From Nitrosomonas sp. (GTDB lineage Bacteria; Pseudomonadota; Gammaproteobacteria; Burkholderiales; Nitrosomonadaceae): a DNA stretch of 38,952 nt. The notes below the pieces were generated by a model, which did no database searches, was not told the DNA's origin, and was given only the letters and a program-made list of their open reading frames with translations. The DNA lies in NCBI GenBank assembly GCA_020890945.1, contig JAJHPK010000054.1, positions 1 to 38,952 on the forward strand, read 5' to 3'. This document shows, piece by piece, positions 11,408-18,641 of this stretch. Positions within the stretch are counted from its first letter, which is position 1; each line of letters starts with the position of its first letter. A program made the translations under genes and the position numbers.

Positions 11408-12910
11408 TTAGTGATCATGGCTTGCTCCAGCTTTTCCTAATTCTGCTTTCAATGCAAAGCTATTACCGCTGGCGTAAACTTCTCCAGCCGTTAATCCACT
11501 CAACACTTCGACATTATCACCATCGCTGCGTCCCAATTCCAAAGGACGAACTTCAAAAAATTGATCATAGCGCCCAAAAACAACCGACCAATCGCGAAAT
11601 GTTTGTATCGCATTCATCGACACAGCAACCGGCACGGTTATTTCCTCAGCGATCAACTCGACATTGACAAACATACCGGGACGCCACTTGTTATCTGCAT
11701 TATCCAATTCAACCCGCGCCGTTGCGGTGCGGGTTTGTCCACCGATAAGCGTTGAAATATAGGTCACAGTGCCTTCACTTTCAACATTCGAAGCGGCTGC
11801 CCTGACTTTTGCTTTCTGCCCTACGCGAACCGCATTCAAATCTTTTGGATAGACCGTTACTGCAGTCCAAATCGTGGACACATCGGCTATGGTGTAAATT
11901 TCTCGGTCTTCTTTCAGCGATTCACCTCGTGCGATCGCTTTAGCGATAATAATGCCCGTGATCGGAGCGCGAATGATGAAATTCGGAAAATCGGCGGCTG
12001 AATGACTGGCTTCGGGTTTTACGCCTAATGCGCGTAACTTACTGGTCGCTTGTTCTACCGCTATCTGTGCTTCTTGCCACAACTCTTCAGCAGTTAAAAA
12101 ATCCTGCTTGGCAGAAATTTTTTCCTCCCACAATTTCTTTTCACGCTCGTAAGTCGTTCTTGCCAGCTTGAGTCGTTTATTAGCCACAAAATATTGGCTA
12201 CGCAAATCCGATAACGTCGGGCTTTCGATAATAGCCAATACATCGCCTTGCTTCACATGCTGACCATGATGTCCACGGACTTCTGTAACCAACCCTGCGA
12301 CACGAGGAACAACGCGAACGATATTATGTTCGTTAAAAACAATCTCTCCTGGCAATTTAAGCTTAGATCTGATGACAGCCGGTCCGGCAGAAAGCAAGTC
12401 GACACCGACGCTTTTAAGCATTTCATCCTGCATTTCTATTCGGCCTTCGACCTGACTGTAGCTCCAGCGCATCACTTTCTTATTGTGCTCTGCGGCTATC
12501 GCCACCTCAAAAGAATGAGGTTCTTTCACTACTTGATCGCCCAATAGATAGTCTGCTTCGGGTTTAAATTTGATTAATTGAGCGGGCGCTCCCAAACGTG
12601 ACAAAGTCACCGCAACAGACGCAGATATCGGCGGTATAGGCTTTCCTTTTTCGTACAAATAAATTCTAAATTCCGGCGCTACACCTTTCTCAAAAATAGT
12701 CACTTCCAGAGCGAAGTCACCTTCTTGGAAAAATTTTCCTCCTCGAGGGCCAGTGTCTTTCTGATCTGTATTCGAATCTTCAACAGCAGCACCATTTTCA
12801 GTTTCCTCAGAACTTCCCGTTGGTTTATCTAAAAGCAGAATCAGGCCTGCTAGAATAATTCCTACACCAATCACGATGATAATGGGTTTGAGTTTAGCTT
12901 GATTGATCAT
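11408..12910 (-). CDS. czcB: CzcB-type membrane-fusion (adaptor) protein
   Basis: This 500-residue periplasmic adaptor links the CzcA pump to the CzcC outer-membrane channel. An N-terminal anchor helix (about residues 8-26) is followed by an acidic linker and the CzcB-specific N-terminal domain, with GPRGGKFFQEGDFALEVTIF at about 54-73. Then come the barrel-sandwich/lipoyl piece (VRGHHGQHVKQGDVLAIIES), a helical hairpin, the second lipoyl half (IRAPITGIIIAKAIARGE) and beta-barrel domains. The C-terminus ends SHDH, and His pairs (GHHGQH) could bind metal. The length fits CzcB rather than the shorter AcrA type. czcC ends 18 bp before its start. Confidence 0.92.
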   Translation of the reverse strand: MINQAKLKPIIIVIGVGIILAGLILLLDKPTGSSEETENGAAVEDSNTDQKDTGPRGGKFFQEGDFALEVTIFEKGVAPEFRIYLYEKGKPIPPISASVAVTLSRLGAPAQLIKFKPEADYLLGDQVVKEPHSFEVAIAAEHNKKVMRWSYSQVEGRIEMQDEMLKSVGVDLLSAGPAVIRSKLKLPGEIVFNEHNIVRVVPRVAGLVTEVRGHHGQHVKQGDVLAIIESPTLSDLRSQYFVANKRLKLARTTYEREKKLWEEKISAKQDFLTAEELWQEAQIAVEQATSKLRALGVKPEASHSAADFPNFIIRAPITGIIIAKAIARGESLKEDREIYTIADVSTIWTAVTVYPKDLNAVRVGQKAKVRAAASNVESEGTVTYISTLIGGQTRTATARVELDNADNKWRPGMFVNVELIAEEITVPVAVSMNAIQTFRDWSVVFGRYDQFFEVRPLELGRSDGDNVEVLSGLTAGEVYASGNSFALKAELGKAGASHDH

Positions 12911-12928
12911 TGCATCCTCATGAGTTTT

Positions 12929-14383
12929 TTATTGTTTAGGGTGATAGACAGCATTCGGACTCGACTTAATGCTATCGATGGGCGCTGCAATTAAACGCTC
13001 AATATCATTGGCTAACCGTTGATAATTAGCCAGTGCGCGCACATATAGCACTTGATTCTGAAACAATACGCGTTGCGAATCGAGTAATTCCAGCAAACCA
13101 AACTTACCCAGCTCATACCCGCGACGCATCACGCTAAACGCATTTTTTGCTCCCGGTATAATTTCGTCACGCAGAATACTGATTTCATTCCAGGAGGCCA
13201 GCAGCATTTCGTAGGCTTGGGCTAATTCTGTTTTTAAGCGCAACTCAGTCGCGGCCTGTTCATCGACCGCTTTATCGATACGTTGATAGGCTTCTTTGAT
13301 GCTACCTTGGTTGCGATCAAACAGAGGAAGCGGAATCGCCACACTTGCTGTTGCGGTAGTGCCCCCTAATTGGGCATGATGCACCGCTCCCGCACTGACT
13401 GTTAAATTAGGTATTGCACGCGTTTGTTCGACTTTTAACAACGCTTTTCGATGTTCAACATTTTTCAGTGCGCGAATTGCTAGTGGATTCGCTAAAACAC
13501 GTTCTTCAAGCGCATGCAATTCAGGTGGCGTCACGACAGACTCTAGATTTCCCACCGCTTTGTTAAATTGAGGCGTTACGCTATTCCAAAGCAATGCCAA
13601 ACGCTTACGCGCGCCGATTAGGTCTCTCTGCGCTTGCTCTTGCTCGATCCGAGTAGTCGATAAACCTATTTTTACACGTGTTTCTTCAATCGGAGCCACC
13701 TTACCTCCTTGAACGCGTTCCGATACGGTGGTTACGACACTTTTGGCCACTCGCTGCGTTTCTTCGGCCAAGCGTAACCGCTCTTGGGCTGCCAGAACCT
13801 CGATAAACACACCGGCTACTCGAGCAATGATTTCGATCCGTTTTGCTTCGTAATCACGTCCAGCAAGTTCTTCACCTAATAAAGCCGCATTCGTTCGAGC
13901 AGCGCGCTTACCTCCCAACTCGATTAACTGATAAATTCGAATTGTGGTTAATTGCTGCACGACCTCCTGTGCAACACCTTCAGCAGAGTTAATATCGCCT
14001 GGAAGTTTTTGTATGTTTCCGGCATTCTCCACATTGGCGACTAATTCGGGGTTTTTAAGCAAGCCCGCTTGCAGCGTCGCCCCTTCCAGTGCACGCATTT
14101 CTTTGCCAAAAGCCGCCAATTCAGGATTTTGCAACAACGCCAAATTAATCGCATCGCGCAAAGTCAAGTCTCCCGCAGGAGCATTATTAATATTAGCACT
14201 TGAATGTTTGATCGCATCATCCGCATCAACGTTATTCTGCGGCAAAAATGTCAACGTATCGGCACTGCTAATTGCTGCAACAAAAAAATTGGTCAATAAA
14301 AGCGCTGCTGTTATAACAATTTTTTGTTGCAATAAAGACCGCTTACAAAGCGCTGAAAATGAATCGAGATCGCGCCATTTCAT
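12929..14383 (-). CDS. czcC: CzcC-type outer-membrane efflux channel (TolC-like)
   Basis: This 484-residue protein has an N-terminal signal segment (IVITAALLLTNFFVAAISSA, about residues 22-41) and two outer-membrane efflux repeats. The first includes LTLRDAINLALLQNPELAAF (about 75-94) and the coiled-coil region with ELGGKRAARTNAA. The second is in the C-terminal half, with SAGAVHHAQLGGTTATASVA, IPLPLFDRNQGSIKEA and YELGKFGLLELLDSQRVLF. Trimeric proteins of this family form the outer-membrane duct for RND pumps. A strong GGAGG lies 6-7 nt before the ATG. It is the first structural gene of the efflux operon, 131 bp after the CzcI-like gene. Confidence 0.92.
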   Translation of the reverse strand: MKWRDLDSFSALCKRSLLQQKIVITAALLLTNFFVAAISSADTLTFLPQNNVDADDAIKHSSANINNAPAGDLTLRDAINLALLQNPELAAFGKEMRALEGATLQAGLLKNPELVANVENAGNIQKLPGDINSAEGVAQEVVQQLTTIRIYQLIELGGKRAARTNAALLGEELAGRDYEAKRIEIIARVAGVFIEVLAAQERLRLAEETQRVAKSVVTTVSERVQGGKVAPIEETRVKIGLSTTRIEQEQAQRDLIGARKRLALLWNSVTPQFNKAVGNLESVVTPPELHALEERVLANPLAIRALKNVEHRKALLKVEQTRAIPNLTVSAGAVHHAQLGGTTATASVAIPLPLFDRNQGSIKEAYQRIDKAVDEQAATELRLKTELAQAYEMLLASWNEISILRDEIIPGAKNAFSVMRRGYELGKFGLLELLDSQRVLFQNQVLYVRALANYQRLANDIERLIAAPIDSIKSSPNAVYHPKQ

Positions 14384-14514
14384 GGAATCCTCCGCGCATT
14401 ACTAAATGCTGTATTTAAAACAATTCATTCTATTTGAGAAAAGCTACACTGACTTGACAGCAATACTCACGAACGAAAGCTCATCGTTATTGCCACTCAA
14501 CAATCTAACCGATA

Positions 14515-14889
14515 TCAAACAGAGGATGGCGGACGAAGAAATGGGTCGGGAATTATTTCAGGAAGAACGGAAGATACAAAGAAAATCTCCGTTTTGGTAA
14601 CAACTTGTTGAAAAACTTGTGGTAACGAATGAAAGAAAAAGGGTTGATATTGGCCTGCGGAATGTAAACATAAATGAGTAGCGGCATCCAAATCAATGCC
14701 CTCTTTCGCAAGACTGTCGCGATGCATAGCCAAATGTTTGATTGGATCGGCAGGAATCACTTGCCGTGCGTGATCCAATTCATGTGCAAATACTTCCCCT
14801 CTGAAAGACAAACTGAGCCCGTTCACTAATATGCACACGACGAGCATAAAAATTACCGGCACAGGGGAATATTTTTTCATGTTACTCAT
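14515..14889 (-). CDS. CzcI-like exported His/Cys protein of the efflux operon
   Basis: This 124-residue protein starts with a hydrophobic signal or anchor (about residues 9-34). A short histidine-rich exported part follows: AHELDHARQV, HLAMHRD, THLCLHSAGQYQPFFFHSL, ending PDPFLRPPSS. Gene position just upstream of czcC, small size, export signal and His/Cys content match CzcI-type accessory proteins found at the head of czc operons, where they affect metal response. Sequence similarity to classical CzcI is only in general layout, chiefly the PDxPFRPP-like tail, so I leave the symbol empty. A palindrome at 14927-14942 lies 38 bp upstream and may be the operon operator. Confidence 0.5.
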   Translation of the reverse strand: MSNMKKYSPVPVIFMLVVCILVNGLSLSFRGEVFAHELDHARQVIPADPIKHLAMHRDSLAKEGIDLDAATHLCLHSAGQYQPFFFHSLPQVFQQVVTKTEIFFVSSVLPEIIPDPFLRPPSSV

Positions 14890-14926
14890 TTTAACAGTGG
14901 AATCGATTTCCTTATTTCTTATAAAG

Positions 14927-14942
14927 TCTATGATTTCATAGA
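14927..14942. promoter_or_regulatory. Palindrome upstream of the czc operon, candidate operator
   Basis: A perfect 16-bp palindrome TCTATGA-N2-TCATAGA sits 38-53 bp before the CzcI-like ATG. On the minus strand a -10-like TTTATAAG follows it directly (about 14918-14925). A dyad just upstream of the -10 would suit a metal-sensing regulator, for example of the MerR type, but no convincing -35 was identified and no regulator gene is in the window. A half-site resembling the TGCGACA operator occurs at 14961-14967, with wrong spacing for a full site. Confidence 0.5.
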
Positions 14943-15037
14943 ATCAGCTAAGTTGCAATTGTGTCGCAAAAAAGAAAAAATATTCAGTGGCCAGTTGTAA
15001 TCGCACAACATCATGCTTGGTACATAATCGGTATTCA

Positions 15038-15616
15038 CTAAAATAGCTTCACCCCTTCCTCAACCAACATATCCACCAACGCGATCAAAGGAAGTCCAAT
15101 CAATGCATTCGGATCTTCGCCGGCCATTCGTTCGATCAAAGCAATGCCCAAGCCTTCGGATTTCGTACTTCCCGCGCAGTGATACGGTTGTTCTTTGAGT
15201 AGGTAATTTTCAATCTGTTGAATGGATAAATGACGAAATTTGATTTGATAGGGAATCAAGCGCGACTGCAACCGATTTGTCGCACTATTTAACACACATA
15301 ACGCCGTATAAAAAATAACTTCTTTACCGCTCATACGGCGTAATTGCCTGACCGCATTGTCATGAGTGATTGGCTTCCCCAGATAGCTATTGCCGAGCAA
15401 AGCGATTTGATCAGAACCAATAATCAATGCGTTTGGGTAAATTTCAGCCACTCTTCTTGCTTTTGCTTCGGCTAAACGTAACGCAGTATCTTGCGCTGAT
15501 TCAGCAGGCAACGGTGTTTCATCGACATGGGGACTTATCGTCTCAAATGGAATTTGTAACCGCTGCAGCAATTCTTTGCGGTAAATAGAACTCGAAGCTA
15601 GAATTATCTTTTGCAT
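15038..15616 (-). CDS. maf: Maf/YceF nucleotide pyrophosphatase (m7GTP type)
   Basis: This 192-residue cytosolic house-cleaning enzyme cleaves non-canonical nucleoside triphosphates to monophosphate and diphosphate. Visible motifs are [11 protein letters not shown] near the start (residues 7-17), GSDQ with the catalytic Asp69, LGKP, and [20 protein letters not shown] followed by [10 protein letters not shown] at the C-terminus. The KSEGLGIAL and [11 protein letters not shown] forms fit the YceF branch (7-methyl-GTP) rather than the YhdE branch. In proteobacteria yceF usually lies next to and divergent from yceD-rpmF. Here the two are 7.7 kb apart, and a dead copy of the first 22 codons of this gene sits beside yceD at 23118-23182, showing that the separation is secondary. 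Confidence 0.9.
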   Translation of the reverse strand: MQKIILASSSIYRKELLQRLQIPFETISPHVDETPLPAESAQDTALRLAEAKARRVAEIYPNALIIGSDQIALLGNSYLGKPITHDNAVRQLRRMSGKEVIFYTALCVLNSATNRLQSRLIPYQIKFRHLSIQQIENYLLKEQPYHCAGSTKSEGLGIALIERMAGEDPNALIGLPLIALVDMLVEEGVKLF

Positions 15617-15778
15617 GAATATATTGTCGTAGAGTTGCTAACGAGCACTTGTTTTTAAATGGTTAAAAAAATTAACCCTCTTTTTTGCTAGCAAGTGCAA
15701 AAATATAACATGCGCGCCTTATTTCTGTACTATTTGTGGTAACCCTGCATGTAATGAATAAAGAATTAGAATCACATC
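15552..15778. repeat. Left copy of the maf/yceD intergenic region (direct repeat)
   Basis: 15552-15640 aligns without gaps to 23118-23206 at an offset of 7566. The middle is diverged, and 15701-15722 is nearly identical to 23260-23281 at an offset of 7559. The copy keeps the maf start (15614-15616) but the position equivalent to the yceD ATG is ATT (15721-15723). A few yceD codons are still traceable (SV-x-FV). Similarity fades between 15748 and 15778, where the 45-bp IS-like repeat begins. Confidence 0.85.
15645..15698. repeat. Nested inverted repeats inside the left copy
   Basis: GCACTTG (15645-15651) pairs with CAAGTGC (15692-15698). Inside lies GGTTAA-N5-TTAACC (15661-15677). The right copy lacks both, so they arose or were lost after the duplication. 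The inner dyad could act as a protein site; the outer could extrude as a cruciform. Confidence 0.5.
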
Positions 15779-15823
15779 GAGACCTTTGCAAAACCCTATT
15801 TTACAAAATTTCAGTTCAATAAA
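15779..15823. repeat. 45-bp repeat, copy B (IS end or MITE-like)
   Basis: Starts GAGACCTTTGCAAAACCC and matches 4673-4717 at about 40 of 45 positions. It sits exactly where similarity of the left flank to the right flank runs out, so it marks the left boundary of foreign material. No transposase for it is present here. Confidence 0.55.
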
Positions 15824-15824
15824 G

Positions 15825-15965
15825 TTACTCAAGCAAATCGACGCCTATCAAGCCGAACTCAAGACTGTGCAAAAATTAATCGAGGGAAAAATCCGGGTGA
15901 ATGAGAACAAATTTTATATCAAGCGCGCGATCCGGCAAACTTGGATCGGCAAGGAGTCTCAATAA
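15825..15965 (+). pseudogene. C-terminal gene fragment of unknown origin
   Basis: The open frame reads LLKQIDAYQAELKTVQKLIE, continues with EGKIRVNENKFYIKRAIRQT, and ends WIGKESQ plus stop. It has no start codon or ribosome site and follows the IS-like repeat directly. The charged helical pattern looks like the genuine end of a gene cut by an element. I do not recognise the family. A terminator hairpin overlaps the stop. Confidence 0.4.
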
Positions 15966-15992
15966 AAACCCCGCAACCAAGGCGAGGTTTTT
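15964..15992 (-). terminator. Terminator after the FG-GAP gene, bidirectional
   Basis: An 11-bp stem with one mismatch (AAAAACCCCGC … GCGAGGTTTTT) and a 7-nt loop ends in T-runs on both strands. It lies 23 bp beyond the end of the minus-strand FG-GAP gene and just after the plus-strand fragment at 15825-15965. Confidence 0.75.
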
Positions 15993-16015
15993 ACTGAAAA
16001 CTCAACGAACTAACT

Positions 16016-18241
16016 CTACGCCCCGCCAAACACCACATAAGCCTGACCTGCTTCAGTGACATCAGTTGTTGTGCCAATAAGCATCACGTCATCAAACCCA
16101 TCTTTGTTAATATCGCCTGCAGCCCGAGCCTGGCCAGCGGATCCTTTCAAAACAGCAGCGCTAGCTGCGTCAAGCTGGTCGAGCGCTATCGTCGCCGCAA
16201 AGCCGGAGTTTTTTCCATACACTATATAGTTGTCCAACCCACTGCTGCTACCGACAATTAGATCATCAAAGCCATCTTTATTAAAATCACCTGCGTTACT
16301 CGCAGCGCCATCTTTTATCATAAAACCGTTGCTACCATTGAGACTGCGCAAATCGATATTGGCATCGAAACCGGCCGCTTTGCCAAATACCACATAACTG
16401 CTAATAATTTCCGTATCACCACCAATCGGATTAGTATTAACTTGCAGAATAATGTCATCGAAGCCATCACCGTTAATGTCACCCGCTTTTCCCACTGCGG
16501 TATTTACTAGATTATTTCCAGTGCCACTTAGGCGAAAACCGTTACTGCCATCGAGACTATCCACCGTCATCGTAGCACCCACTCCGCCAGCCTTGCCAAA
16601 CACCACATAAGCAGCACCAGGCGATGTAGTGTTACCTGTCGTCGGATCCGGTTCACTCTGACCGGTTAAAGGAGCCGCAACAATGATATCACCCAGTCCA
16701 TCGCCATTAATGTCGCCAGCGCCAACGCTGTTGCCTAAAGATGATGCAAAATCAACGCCATCGAGACGAAATCCGTTGCTACCATCGAGCAGTGTTGCTA
16801 CATCCACCGTTGCACTAAACCCACCCGCTTTGCCAAATACGATATAACTACTGCCGGCGTAAGGGTCTACCTTCATTCCATTAGGATCGCCCATTATCAG
16901 ATCATCAATACCATCGCCGTTGAAGTCGCCAATATTACTCACCGGCCTCACTGATCCTGAGGTAATGCTAAAACCGTTAGTACCATTCAGACCGGGTAAG
17001 TCGATTACAGCGTCCCAACCCGTTTTTTTGCCAAATACCACACGTGTTGCGGCTGAATAACTTGATCCATCATCAGTGATAAACGGTGCAGTAATTACCA
17101 CATCATCAATACCATCGTGATTGATATCGCCGGCGCTACTCACAGATACATCGACACTATCCCCCAGACTCGTTCGCAATCCATTGAGACGAACGCCGTT
17201 ATTACCATCGACACTGGTCAAGGACTGTGTCGCAGCAAATCCCCCCGCTTTGCCAAACAACACAAAACTGCTACCGAAATTCTTTCCAAGCTCATTAATA
17301 TCTGAAGAAGCTCTAATTACCGCAAATGTGCCTACAATCACATCTCCAAATCCGTCGCCGTTGATATCGCCCGCGCTACCGATGGATGTTATGCTCTTCG
17401 AATCGAGATTTTCAAATTGCACATCGTTGACTAACGCAAATCCATTGGTTCCATCCAGATTTGCTAAATCTATTATCTTCGAACTTGGTGAATCGATTTT
17501 GAGCAACTCGTCGATTTGTTTATTGGCCGTTTCTACCGATGCAGCATCCGGCGTCACATCTACCAATACTTTCTGCAACGTGTCCAGATTAACCGATTTA
17601 CCTTGCTTTTCCACCGAATAGTAATTCGACACTTCAATGCGGTTATCCAACAATGCCGCAGCATCGCCCCATATCGGATCGGCATGGTCGATACGATCCA
17701 GTGCTGTGTAAGCCCACACCACCATTTCACCATAGCTTGCGCCATTTTGCATTTGACTCAAAAGTAGATCGATTGCATCGCTTTTGGTACCCGCATCGAC
17801 TTCATTGCCCAACAAATTGTTTGCCAGCTTGGTGGCGTTAGTGGTGTCATAATGCAATGCCGCTCGACCCCACGTTGGATCAGTGTGAGATATCCCAGAC
17901 AAAATTCCGGTTACTTCCGCGATCACTTGATTTTGCGTTGCTCCTGCGTTCATCCTAGCAACAATGAAATCGGTTGCAACAGTTTTATTACTCTCTGAGG
18001 CGCTGTCTCCAATCAAATCCTCAATAAATTTATCCGCAAAATCTGCTGCAGTGGTACTCGACAAATAATCTTTATTCATAAAGAGTGCCGTACCCGACAG
18101 CGCTTGCGCCAAATCGACTATTTTAACGCCGGATTCTATCTCTGCAGTCAAACTATCGAGATAATCCGTACCGGGCGTTGCATTAAACATCGCCTGAGTC
18201 ATTTTCAAAATTGCCGATTGCTGTTCAGCAGTTATGGCCAT
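16016..18241 (-). CDS. FG-GAP repeat (integrin-type propeller) protein
   Basis: This 741-residue protein starts MAITAEQQ after a good AAGGAG. There is no signal peptide, so if secreted it would need a type I or similar route. Residues about 1-260 form a helical region with an internal duplication. Two units near 102-160 and 165-222 share a V/IDxxVxxMxxGA start and the motif H-x-DP-x-WG-x-AA. Residues about 265-741 hold seven FG-GAP repeats, each with a calcium-loop core such as AGDINGDGFGDVIVG, IGDFNGDGIDDLIMG and AGDINKDGFDDVMLIG, separated by YVVFGKAGGF. Seven repeats should close a seven-bladed beta-propeller binding calcium, as in integrin alpha chains and bacterial surface adhesins. It is the last gene of the minus-strand island, and its own terminator follows. 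Confidence 0.85.
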   Translation of the reverse strand: MAITAEQQSAILKMTQAMFNATPGTDYLDSLTAEIESGVKIVDLAQALSGTALFMNKDYLSSTTAADFADKFIEDLIGDSASESNKTVATDFIVARMNAGATQNQVIAEVTGILSGISHTDPTWGRAALHYDTTNATKLANNLLGNEVDAGTKSDAIDLLLSQMQNGASYGEMVVWAYTALDRIDHADPIWGDAAALLDNRIEVSNYYSVEKQGKSVNLDTLQKVLVDVTPDAASVETANKQIDELLKIDSPSSKIIDLANLDGTNGFALVNDVQFENLDSKSITSIGSAGDINGDGFGDVIVGTFAVIRASSDINELGKNFGSSFVLFGKAGGFAATQSLTSVDGNNGVRLNGLRTSLGDSVDVSVSSAGDINHDGIDDVVITAPFITDDGSSYSAATRVVFGKKTGWDAVIDLPGLNGTNGFSITSGSVRPVSNIGDFNGDGIDDLIMGDPNGMKVDPYAGSSYIVFGKAGGFSATVDVATLLDGSNGFRLDGVDFASSLGNSVGAGDINGDGLGDIIVAAPLTGQSEPDPTTGNTTSPGAAYVVFGKAGGVGATMTVDSLDGSNGFRLSGTGNNLVNTAVGKAGDINGDGFDDIILQVNTNPIGGDTEIISSYVVFGKAAGFDANIDLRSLNGSNGFMIKDGAASNAGDFNKDGFDDLIVGSSSGLDNYIVYGKNSGFAATIALDQLDAASAAVLKGSAGQARAAGDINKDGFDDVMLIGTTTDVTEAGQAYVVFGGA

Positions 18242-18367
18242 GATTTCATTCTCCTTTTAGTGATATTAAATTCGCATCCATTATTAACTGATGCGTGATG
18301 CGCTGAAGATGCTTTCTCTCCCAGCTTTTTATTCCTACACTTTGCTTCTATTACCGCAGCAATCGCG

Positions 18368-18589
18368 TCAATAACACCCGCAACCGCCGCCCTGCCCTGC
18401 ATTGCCGGATGTTGCCGCTTCCCGGCTACCGTAACCATGTCCCCGGAAACTGCTTTGCATCTCATTGGCATCGATCGACATGTGCGGCTTGGCCAAATTC
18501 CCGCGTTCCCACGGCTGCACGGCACATGCGCTCAAGCAAGCCATGATCAGCAACACCCCAAACGCTATCTTTCTTTTTTGTTTGTTCAT
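18368..18589 (-). CDS. DUF4266 lipoprotein
   Basis: This 73-residue lipoprotein is read from the ATG at 18587-18589, chosen because GAGGAG lies 6 nt upstream; a longer reading to 18652 has no ribosome site and would run into the gene before it. Signal MNKQKRKIAFGVLLIMACLS ends at lipid Cys22 (LSAC). The mature part is the DUF4266 pattern: QPWERGNLAKPHM, a middle with SSFRGHGYGSREA, and a Gly-rich end GGGCGCY. DUF4266 and DUF3570 genes are usually found side by side, often with a thioredoxin-like gene and an ApbE-type flavin transferase; that pairing is from memory of family context. Function is unknown. The terminal CxC suggests metal or thiol chemistry (inference). It follows the DUF3570 gene by 52 bp. 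Confidence 0.85.
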   Translation of the reverse strand: MNKQKRKIAFGVLLIMACLSACAVQPWERGNLAKPHMSIDANEMQSSFRGHGYGSREAATSGNAGQGGGCGCY

Positions 18590-18641
18590 ATACATCTCCT
18601 CATACGAACGGCTACAACACCTATCCCATGTTCTACGCGGG

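Noticed and set aside
14953-14967. A fourth copy of the TGCGACA operator upstream of the czc operon
   Set aside because: Only one arm fits; the second arm is changed and the spacing is 2 bp short, so the shared architecture is not met.
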